From an uncultured Porphyromonadaceae bacterium (lineage in GTDB: Bacteria; Bacteroidota; Bacteroidia; Bacteroidales; Muribaculaceae): a DNA stretch of 8,596 nucleotides. How positions within the stretch are numbered: position 1 is the first letter of the stretch; every line of letters begins with the position of its first letter. Of the stretch, positions 1 to 5,981 are shown in pieces. The stretch spans positions 1-8,596 of the forward strand of contig USNC01000046.1 of NCBI GenBank assembly GCA_900555915.1, read 5' to 3'. The notes below the pieces were generated by a model that was not told the DNA's origin, ran no database searches, and worked only from the letters and a program-made list of their open reading frames with translations. The translations under genes and the position numbers were made by a program.

Positions 1-37
1 AGTGTCTCGTGGGCTCGGAGATGTGTATAAGAGACAG
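1..37 (+). other. Illumina Nextera (Tn5) adapter contamination at contig end
   Basis: Bases 4-37 match the 34-base Nextera read-2 (i7 side) transposase adapter. It begins GTCTCGTGGGCTCGG and ends with the 19-base Tn5 mosaic end AGATGTGTATAAGAGACAG at 19-37. In the full adapter the i7 index lies directly before this sequence, so AGT at 1-3 is probably the last three index bases. Genomic sequence starts at 38. Read in the uvrA frame, the adapter encodes GSEMCIRDR, a peptide recognisable as a tagmentation artefact at protein ends. It should be trimmed, and it shows that the left edge is an assembly end and not a gene boundary. Confidence 0.98.
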
Positions 38-38
38 G

Positions 39-2117
39 GGGAAAGATGGAGTCAGCGAAAAGGAATTTTCGCGCCGGTTCGCGGCGGATGGCATTGAATT
101 CCGTGAGCCGTCAGATCTGATGTTTAATTTCAACAATCCGTATGGCGCATGTCCTACATGCGAGGGTTTCGGCAGAATCCTCGGTGTCAGCGAGGATCTG
201 GTGGTGCCTGACAAGACTCTTTCGGTCTATCAGGATGCGGTGCAATGCTTCAGGGGGGAGAAAATGGGAGAGTGGAAGAAGTGGCTTGTGCGGCTCGCTC
301 CCTCAATCGGCTTTCCTATCCATAAGCCCTCTATGGAACTTTCCCGCGATGAGAAAGATATCCTTTGGAAAGGCAAGGGGCAGTGGGAGGGCATAAACGG
401 CTTTTTCCGCTGGGTGGATGAGAATCAGTATAAGATTCAGTATAGGGTTCTGAAGGCAAGATACCGCGGAAAGACTACATGTCCGGATTGCCACGGATCT
501 CGTCTTCGCCCTGATGCGGAGTATGTCAAAGTCGGAGGGAAAAGCATTACCGAACTTGTCAGGATGCCTGTCGCGAAACTTCAGGAGTTTTTCAGTAGCC
601 TCACTCTCAGCGATGCTGACAATGCTATCGCGGGGCGTCTTCTTGTCGAGATTCGCAGCCGTCTTGATTTCCTCGATAAGGTAGGTCTCGGATATCTGAC
701 TCTCGACAGGCTTTCTTCCTCCCTGTCGGGAGGGGAGAGCCAGCGTATAAACCTCGCTACTTCCTTGGGAAGCTCGCTCGTCGGTTCGCTTTATATTCTT
801 GATGAGCCGTCTATTGGCTTGCATTCGCGCGACACTGAGAAACTCATTGCGGTGCTGCGCAATCTGCAGCGTATCGGCAATACTGTAGTGGTGGTGGAGC
901 ACGACGAGGATATAATGCTTGCCGCCGATGAGATTGTGGATATCGGGCCGGATGCCGGAAGAAATGGCGGAGAGGTGATATTCCAGGGCAACTTGAAGGA
1001 TACTCTTGTGAGCAAGAATTACGCAAACTCTTATACGCTCGATTATCTCACCGGCAAGCGCTGTATCGCGGTGCCTTCGCTGCGGCGTCCTTGGAAGAAG
1101 TGTATCCAGGTGTTGGGCGCGCAGGAAAATAATCTGAAGAATATTGATGTCACTTTTCCTCTCGGTGTCATGACTGTCGTCACCGGAGTGAGCGGCAGCG
1201 GTAAGTCTACTCTCGTCAGGGAAATCCTGTATAAGGCGCTCGTGCGTTTGCTTGGCGATCCATGCGACACTCCCGGCGCTCACAAGAAGATATCGGGCGA
1301 CATTGATTCGATCGGCGCCATAGAATTTGTCGATCAGAATCCAATCGGTACTTCTTCCCGTTCTAATCCGGCCACATATCTCAAGGCTTACGATGAGATC
1401 AGGAAACTTTTCGCCGACCAGCAGCTTTCGAAGCAGATGGGATTCACGCCCGCTTTCTTCTCTTTCAATGCCGACGGCGGACGCTGCGAGGAGTGCAAGG
1501 GTGAGGGCACTATTACTATCCCCATGCAGTTTATGGCCGACATTACGGTGGAATGCGAGCAATGCCATGGCAGGAGATTCAAGCAGGATGTGCTCGATGT
1601 GGAATATCACGGCAAAAACATATTCGACTTCCTGGAGATGACGGTCGATGAGTGTATCGGCTTCCTCTCTGAGTTTGAATCCGAGACGCAGGTCAGAAAA
1701 ATAATCCGCAGATTGCGCCCCCTTCAGGAAGTGGGCTTGGGTTACGTCAAACTTGGCCAGAGCAGCAGTTCGCTTTCCGGAGGTGAGAGCCAGCGCGTGA
1801 AACTTGCCTATTTCATTTCGCAGGAGAAGCAGCCCGACACCGTCTTTATCTTTGATGAACCTACCACCGGATTGCATTTTCATGATATCTCCACATTGTT
1901 GAAATCGCTCAACCGACTCGTCGAGGCCGGACACACGGTGATTATCATTGAGCATAATATGGATGTTGTCAAATCGGCCGACTGGGTAATCGATATAGGA
2001 CCCGATGGCGGCGATGCCGGAGGTGGGCTTGTTGTGGCCGGAACGCCCGAGGAGGTGGCTGGATGCGGACGCTCTTTTACCGGTAAGTACCTTAAGGCCA
2101 AACTTGATATGAATTGA
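39..2117 (+). CDS. uvrA: Excinuclease ABC subunit UvrA, 5'-truncated
   Basis: UvrA is the DNA-damage-recognition ATPase of nucleotide excision repair. It dimerises, scans DNA and loads UvrB. About 692 genomic codons remain of a protein usually near 930-950 residues, so the first ATPase Walker A is lost beyond the contig end. Counting residues from nt 9, the fragment shows: CPTC (48-51) and CPDC (158-161), which flank the UvrB-binding/insertion region and form the first signature-domain zinc module; ABC signature LSGGESQR (239-246), Walker B YILDEPS (262-268) and the VVEHDED loop; then the second ATPase with Walker A GVSGSGKST (393-401), zinc module C-x2-C-x19-C-x2-C (493-519), signature LSGGESQR (589-596), FIFDEPTTGLH and IIEHN. 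All catalytic motifs present are intact. The extra CxxC that E. coli UvrA carries before CPTC is absent. Residues before codon 39 are adapter-encoded. A lipoprotein gene follows 15 bases later. Confidence 0.97.
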   Translation, partial: GKDGVSEKEFSRRFAADGIEFREPSDLMFNFNNPYGACPTCEGFGRILGVSEDLVVPDKTLSVYQDAVQCFRGEKMGEWKKWLVRLAPSIGFPIHKPSMELSRDEKDILWKGKGQWEGINGFFRWVDENQYKIQYRVLKARYRGKTTCPDCHGSRLRPDAEYVKVGGKSITELVRMPVAKLQEFFSSLTLSDADNAIAGRLLVEIRSRLDFLDKVGLGYLTLDRLSSSLSGGESQRINLATSLGSSLVGSLYILDEPSIGLHSRDTEKLIAVLRNLQRIGNTVVVVEHDEDIMLAADEIVDIGPDAGRNGGEVIFQGNLKDTLVSKNYANSYTLDYLTGKRCIAVPSLRRPWKKCIQVLGAQENNLKNIDVTFPLGVMTVVTGVSGSGKSTLVREILYKALVRLLGDPCDTPGAHKKISGDIDSIGAIEFVDQNPIGTSSRSNPATYLKAYDEIRKLFADQQLSKQMGFTPAFFSFNADGGRCEECKGEGTITIPMQFMADITVECEQCHGRRFKQDVLDVEYHGKNIFDFLEMTVDECIGFLSEFESETQVRKIIRRLRPLQEVGLGYVKLGQSSSSLSGGESQRVKLAYFISQEKQPDTVFIFDEPTTGLHFHDISTLLKSLNRLVEAGHTVIIIEHNMDVVKSADWVIDIGPDGGDAGGGLVVAGTPEEVAGCGRSFTGKYLKAKLDMN

Positions 2118-2132
2118 CACTACCGCTTGATT

Positions 2133-2531
2133 ATGAGAAAACTATTTGCCGCAGTGATAATGCTGGCCTTGCTGGGCGGATTTGCTGCGTGCCGCAAGGA
2201 ATCCAAGGTGAAAGACCGTGGAGCCGCCCACGACATGTTTGAGCATATCGTGGGATTGACAGAGTCATACATCACCAAGGTCAACGCCGCGAAAGACAGC
2301 GCGGCGTGGGCAGCCGTCTGCACTGAGTTTGAAGACAGTCTCGACCGCGTCGTTTTCACGTATCCGGCTGACACGGATCTTCTGCTGTCGGAAGGACAGA
2401 ACGACACTATTGTGTCGCTTATGCAGACTTATGTAAAGACACGCGACCGGCGCATTCGCTCGATTCTTCATCCGGTGGTGCCGGCCGACACTACGGATAC
2501 CGTAACTAAAACACCTTCTTATGGAAAATAG
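2133..2531 (+). CDS. Small predicted lipoprotein of unknown function
   Basis: I do not recognise the family. The start is placed at ATG 2133 (132 residues), where the protein begins with a typical signal, MRKLFAAV. The frame is open from a TTG at 2127, but that would add only Met-Ile. The N-terminus has a basic start, a hydrophobic core (about residues 4-17) and Cys20 in GFAAC, a lipobox-like end. This suggests lipidation and export to the outer or inner membrane. The mature part is charged, probably helical (about 25-95), and ends in a Thr/Pro-rich tail (PADTTDTVTKTP). Phe at -3 is not the classical lipobox residue, so signal peptidase II cleavage is likely but not certain. It starts 15 bases after uvrA, and its last 11 bases overlap the next start codon, so the three genes are probably co-transcribed. 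Confidence 0.75.
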   Translation: MRKLFAAVIMLALLGGFAACRKESKVKDRGAAHDMFEHIVGLTESYITKVNAAKDSAAWAAVCTEFEDSLDRVVFTYPADTDLLLSEGQNDTIVSLMQTYVKTRDRRIRSILHPVVPADTTDTVTKTPSYGK

Positions 2532-2943
2532 CAGTAAATACACTCCGGAGAATATCACGCATCTCGGACAGGACGATATATTCGTGTTTGGCAGCAACCT
2601 CCAGGGCCGTCATGCCGGTGGGGCCGCACGCGTGGCCTATAGGAAATTCGGCGCTGTCTGGGGGCAGGGCGTGGGTATACAGGGCCGGTCTTATGCCATA
2701 CCTACCATGCAGGGCGGTGTCGAGACTATAAAGCCATACGTGGATGATTTTATCCGGCTTGCCCGCGAATGGGATCAGAACACGTTCTATGTCACACGCA
2801 TTGGCTGTGGCATTGCTGGATTCTCTGATGAGGAGATAGCGCCTCTTTTTGATGAGGCGTACGATCTTTACAACGTACGCCTCCCTGAATCATTCGCAAG
2901 AATCATTGAAGCAAGACGTGCATCTCGCAGTCACGGCAGTTGA
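2521..2943 (+). CDS. Macrodomain-like protein (A1S_2505 phage non-structural type)
   Basis: This 140-residue soluble protein has no signal peptide. Residues 19-36 (DIFVFGSNLQGRHAGGAA) resemble the N-x-x-G-x-H-x-x-G-A-A nucleotide-binding loop of macrodomain-like folds. They are followed by GQGVGIQGRSYAIPT (48-62) and VTRIGCGIAGFSDEEIAPLF (91-110). Together these match small proteins I know under the label A1S_2505 family phage non-structural protein, found in phages and bacterial chromosomes. Macrodomains bind or hydrolyse ADP-ribose derivatives, and whether this one does is inference. The start at 2521 lies inside the end of the lipoprotein gene (11-base overlap), which suggests translational coupling. 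The 3' end overlaps the convergent U32 gene by 41 bases. No integrase or other phage gene lies nearby, so it looks domesticated or at least isolated. Confidence 0.7.
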   Translation: MENSSKYTPENITHLGQDDIFVFGSNLQGRHAGGAARVAYRKFGAVWGQGVGIQGRSYAIPTMQGGVETIKPYVDDFIRLAREWDQNTFYVTRIGCGIAGFSDEEIAPLFDEAYDLYNVRLPESFARIIEARRASRSHGS

Positions 2944-4682
2944 ATTCAAGTCTGAATGAATTGTTTCCAGAGGTGATTGAAAGCGGCTCCGTATAGCGTC
3001 GGGACCCTTTTTCTTTTCTGCACATGCCGAGTTCGCGTAGTATGCAGTGGCGGGTCGTCATGACCCTCAGCGGTCGCTTCTCCGCCGGGAGTTCCACTTC
3101 CATGGCAGATTCGATTCCCCTTACTCCGTGGTCGCGGTAGAATCCTGATGAGAGACTGTTGGCCACATTGTCGCGGTAGTCGAGCCGCGTGCTGACATAC
3201 TGTGCCTCCATGCGTTCCTTGTCGCGGTATCTGAAAGGATAGGTCGCTAGGTTGGCTTCGTCAAGTGCTTCCAGTGCTGTGCGGCGCAGTCTGGTAAGTT
3301 CTCCGGCCGGGATGAACACCCTCGGGTCAAGTGTTGACTCATATCGCGCGAGTCTGTAGGGTGTGTTGCCAAGTTTTGAGAAGATTCCGGAATAGTCCAT
3401 CTCTTTCCTTGCCTCGTCGCGTGTCACGTCGAGCGGAAGACGTATGCTGCAGCCTCTTTCGTCGCTGGCTGTCAGGCCTTTGTCGTCGATTTCAAACGTC
3501 ACCTCGATTTTTCTGATGGCGGTTTCTGTCTGCATCGTTTTGTCCCATACGCGGTCGAAGGTTCGGTAGATTTGGGCCCCCGCCGGGATTGTGGTCTGCC
3601 GTGCCGTGATGATTTGGTTTCCTCTGGTGCCGTTGACCAATGCGCCTGTGAAGTTGCCCTCCGTGTCGAAGAAACTGATGCCGTCGCCGTTGTTTAGTTT
3701 TCTGATGTCATCGATAGGTTCCCCTATTGATTTTGGTGTGTCGGGCGATGTCAGGCCGCGCGGTTTGCGGCTGGTAAGAAAATAATGGGAGAAGCCGCGG
3801 TTGAACGATTTGTGGAGTTCCGGAGTGAAACTGATCTCTGATCTTCCGAAACTGCTGCGACGGTATTTATCCGGGTTTGCCGCAATGATGCTGTCAAGTA
3901 TCTGGCGGTAGGCTGCCACTGTGTTTTTTACGTAGGCCGCTTCTTTCAGACGCCCTTCTATCTTGAAACTTGAGGCTCCCGCTTCCACTATGTCGGCAAG
4001 TATGTCGGATGTATTGAAATCCCGGAGCGAGAGAAGATGCTTGTCGCGGCATATCACCTTTCTTTCCGCATCGCGCAGTGTGTAGGGGCATACGGCATAT
4101 CTGCGCGCATTCCCCTCTGTTGGCGCTGCGGCCGAAAAGAGCCTGGCTGGCATGGCATCGCCCTGAATAGCTTACGCAAAGCGCGCCATGTATGAAGCAT
4201 TCCACCGGCACGTCTACCGCATTGGATATATTGCGTATCTCGTCGATGGAGAGTTCTCTCGGAAGCACAAGTTGGCTGAACCCTGATTCCTGTAGAAACC
4301 GGGCTTTCTCTGGTGTGCGTATGTCGCATTGGGTGCTCGCATGCAGTTGGATAGGGGGGATGTCCATGCGCAATACCCCCATGTCCTGAACTATTATGGC
4401 ATCTACGCCCGCATGGTAGAGATCCGTGATAAGTTTCTCCACCTGTTTCAGTTCTCTTTCGTAGATGATGGTGTTGACCGTCACATAGACCTTGGCTCTG
4501 TAGATATGGGCGAAATCCACAGTGCGGCGGATGTCGTCGATGCTGTTGGCGGCGTTGCGTCTGGCTCCATGGCTGGAGCCTCCCATATAGACGGCGTCGG
4601 CACCGTGCAGTATGGCCTGCACTGCTATGTCATGGCTGCCCGCTGGTGCGAGCAGTTCAAGTTCTCTGCGGTTGTCTCTCAT
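2903..4682 (-). pseudogene. U32 peptidase-family protein, split by a 1-base frameshift
   Basis: U32 proteins include RNA and quinone hydroxylation factors (TrhP/YegQ, RlhA, UbiU/UbiV) as well as supposed collagenases. In the hydroxylation members conserved cysteines hold an iron-sulfur cluster. The start is ATG at 4682, overlapping the smpB stop as ATGA. Frame 1 gives residues 1-199: ELLAPAGS (9-16), GADAVYMGG (28-36) and the cysteine region ECFIHGALCVSYSGRC...GECAQICRMP (161-199). At 4085-4088 the coding strand has CCCC. Frame 1 then runs with unrelated sequence to a stop at 3894, giving 262 residues. Dropping one C restores YTLRDAERK, RDKHLLSL and SFKIEGRLK, the usual U32 continuation, and reading is open to the stop at 2903. 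The repaired protein would be 592 residues, a normal length for this family in Bacteroidetes. It could be a true mutation, an assembly error or a slippery site. The substrate cannot be assigned. Confidence 0.88.
4085..4088 (-). other. Frameshift site (CCCC) in the U32 gene
   Basis: On the coding strand the sequence is ATG CCC C TAC ACA CTG. Pro199 is encoded by 4088-4086, and base 4085 is surplus. Removing one C joins CRMP to YTLRDAERK, the order expected in U32 proteins. Everything on both sides is well conserved and free of other lesions, so the break is a single clean +1 event. CCC-C is also a known context for +1 ribosomal slippage at proline codons, so recoding cannot be ruled out from sequence alone. 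Confidence 0.88.
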
Positions 4683-5131
4683 TTCTTCATCATTCGGTCG
4701 AGCATGCGTTTGTCCTCGCGTTCCTTTATCGACTGGCGCTTGTCGTATTGCTTCTTGCCCCGGGCCACTCCTATCAGAAGTTTGGCATAGCCGCGGTCGC
4801 TGATGAATATCTTGAGTGGTATGAGCGTGAAGCCGGGGTCGGCTATCGCTTTCTCTATCTTGGCTATCTCTTTTCTCGAGAGTAGCAACTTGCGGTCGCG
4901 GCGCGCCAGGTGATTGTTGTAGCTGCCGTAGAAATATTCCGAGATATTCATCCCCTTCACCCAGACCTCGCCTTTTTCCACAAGGCAATAGGAATCGGTG
5001 AGCGATGCCTTCCCAGAACGTATGGATTTTATCTCCGTTCCGGTAAGCACCATCCCGGCTGTGTATGTATCGCCTATCTCATAGTCGAAATAGGCACGTT
5101 TGTTTTTTATGTTTACTTTGGATGCTTCCAT
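4679..5131 (-). CDS. smpB: SsrA-binding protein SmpB
   Basis: SmpB is the protein partner of tmRNA in trans-translation. It binds the tRNA-like domain of tmRNA and places it in the A site of stalled ribosomes. The 150-residue product has the normal family length. Recognisable blocks are [13 protein letters not shown] (7-19), [27 protein letters not shown] sequence at 27-48, [12 protein letters not shown] (55-66), RRDRKLLLS (77-85), and the strongly conserved [20 protein letters not shown] (120-139) before a basic C-terminal tail that in the family enters the mRNA channel. The ATG at 5131 gives the standard N-terminus. There is no Shine-Dalgarno, and the leader is A-rich. The stop codon overlaps the start of the U32 gene as ATGA (4682-4679), so the two are translationally coupled. 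No tmRNA gene (ssrA) was seen in the window. Confidence 0.97.
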   Translation of the reverse strand: MEASKVNIKNKRAYFDYEIGDTYTAGMVLTGTEIKSIRSGKASLTDSYCLVEKGEVWVKGMNISEYFYGSYNNHLARRDRKLLLSRKEIAKIEKAIADPGFTLIPLKIFISDRGYAKLLIGVARGKKQYDKRQSIKEREDKRMLDRMMKK

Positions 5132-5161
5132 GATTTTATTCTTTTGTGTTTAACTGAGCCG

Positions 5162-5169
5162 CAAATATC
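5162..5169 (-). promoter_or_regulatory. Weak candidate -7 element for smpB
   Basis: Reading leftward the sequence is GATATTTG, one base off the Bacteroidetes -7 consensus TAnnTTTG. It lies about 30 bases before the smpB ATG and would give a leader of roughly 25 bases. No TTTG is visible at the expected -33 distance, which falls inside the repeat cluster. Transcription may instead come through from the Yip1 gene. Confidence 0.25.
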
Positions 5170-5171
5170 CT

Positions 5172-5302
5172 AACCTCCTAACCTTTAAGTTGAGCCTGCG
5201 AAAAGTGAATAAACTAACCTTATAACCTCATAACCTTATAACCTTCAAGTTGAGCCTGCGAAACTTGAATTATTGAGTTTACGAAAGTTGAATTATTGAG
5301 TT
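5172..5302. repeat. Intergenic direct-repeat cluster with hairpin
   Basis: Three layers are visible. First, AACCTTAT-like 8-base units start at 5172, 5180, 5216, 5224, 5232 and 5240, the last four in perfect phase. Second, a 39-base block at 5172-5210 recurs at 5232-5270 with 34 of 39 bases identical; its core AAGTTGAGCCTGCGAAA is exact at 5187-5203 and 5247-5263. Third, a 29-base piece at 5251-5279 recurs at 5274-5302 with four mismatches and runs into the 3' end of the Yip1 gene. The second copy also forms a perfect hairpin: stem TTCAAGTT (5244-5251) with AACTTGAA (5262-5269) and a 10-base loop. No T-run follows on either strand, so it is not a typical intrinsic terminator. Function unknown. 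Confidence 0.85.
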
Positions 5303-5911
5303 GCACAACCACATGAAAAGATAAGGCATCGCAATGGTGGTGATGATTATTGTCACCATACACCTGTTGGAGTTGTTTTCCGGCAGCCGGAGGAATCTCA
5401 CTCCCTTGGTGATGATGAATATCGTCCATATTGGCAGAAACACCGTGATCGGCTCTATTATGGGAAAGACTTCCGCAGGAATCCAGAAGAGCGCGAGACT
5501 CGAGAGCGAATATTGCACGATAAGACGGAAATAAGGGCTCTCGGTTTTCTTCCTCGCTTCTGATGGAAACAGTATCCTGCAGACCACCTGAACCGCGAAA
5601 TAACTGAAAAAAAACGACGCGAATATCGAGGCTGCCGTCACAAGAGTGCTCGAGATGTCAAATTCGGGCAGATAGAACCAGTCGGCAAATCTGCATATGG
5701 CAGTGAGCGCCAGAATAGGGTAGAAGCAGCCTGCTGCTGTCTGTTCCGGTGTCAGTCGCGCTCGCCGTAGGCGTTTCCAGCCCGCGGAGCCGGTCATGAG
5801 TATTGCCAGTAGTAGCGCCAGTGGATTGTTGCGGCGCGGAGATTCTGGAGCGTTCTCCCCGGTGGATAGTCTTATATCGTCTGTAATGGATTCTGAAGTG
5901 TTTTCATTCAT
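5279..5911 (-). CDS. Yip1-family multi-pass membrane protein
   Basis: This is a 210-residue integral membrane protein. After a charged cytoplasm-like N-terminus (1-28, rich in Glu/Ser/Thr) and a stretch around 31-52 that ends in a basic patch (WKRLRRARL), hydrophobic segments lie near 60-77, 88-114, 130-148, 150-169 and 184-206. The layout and the end section IFIITKGVRFLRLPENNSNR followed by a last membrane segment resemble Bacteroidetes Yip1-domain proteins, which carry a similar KGxxxxxxLPE(N/D) turn before the final helix. Their molecular role in bacteria is not defined. The ATG at 5911 is used because nothing longer is available. The last codons lie in repeat sequence (5274-5302), so the natural C-terminus may have been changed by repeat expansion. 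It is 70 bases downstream of GH43 and 147 upstream of smpB, all on one strand. Confidence 0.72.
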   Translation of the reverse strand: MNENTSESITDDIRLSTGENAPESPRRNNPLALLLAILMTGSAGWKRLRRARLTPEQTAAGCFYPILALTAICRFADWFYLPEFDISSTLVTAASIFASFFFSYFAVQVVCRILFPSEARKKTESPYFRLIVQYSLSSLALFWIPAEVFPIIEPITVFLPIWTIFIITKGVRFLRLPENNSNRCMVTIIITTIAMPYLFMWLCNSIIQLS

Positions 5912-5931
5912 TGTTTTACTGTAAACTTCAT

Positions 5932-5967
5932 TTCTATAATAACAATCAATTCTATAATAACAATCAA
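5932..5967. repeat. Perfect 2 x 18 base tandem repeat
   Basis: The unit TTCTATAATAACAATCAA occurs twice with no mismatch at 5932-5949 and 5950-5967. It lies between the GH43 stop and the Yip1 start, ending about 20 bases before the Yip1 ATG (5911). On the coding (minus) strand each unit reads TTGATTGTTATTATAGAA. That contains TTGATT and TATTAT stretches but no TAnnTTTG element. It could alter promoter spacing or be simple slippage. Confidence 0.93.
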
Positions 5968-5981
5968 TCGCCCGTAATTTC

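Noticed and set aside
9..38. ATG at 21-23 and the codons around it as the start of uvrA
   Set aside because: These bases are the Tn5 mosaic end and sequencing adapter, not genome.
303..2120. A 605-codon open frame on the minus strand opposite uvrA
   Set aside because: It is in register with uvrA codons, so stops would arise only from the sense codons TTA, CTA and TCA, which this gene avoids. The product has no domain or motif I recognise, while the sense protein is unmistakable.
2521..2943. Part of an integrated prophage
   Set aside because: The protein type is known from phages, but every neighbour is a chromosomal gene and no integrase, att repeat or structural gene is visible.
4683..4988. 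Upstream extension of the U32 reading frame beyond ATG 4682
   Set aside because: The extension runs through smpB in another frame and has no family similarity. The ATGA overlap with the smpB stop gives the expected U32 N-terminus.
5244..5269. Hairpin as an intrinsic terminator for the Yip1 gene
   Set aside because: The stem is perfect, but it is A/T-rich and no T-run follows in either direction.
5172..5302. CRISPR-like array
   Set aside because: The spacings are irregular (8, 23 and 60 bases), the repeats are degenerate and partly overlapping, and there are no unique spacers of constant length or cas genes.
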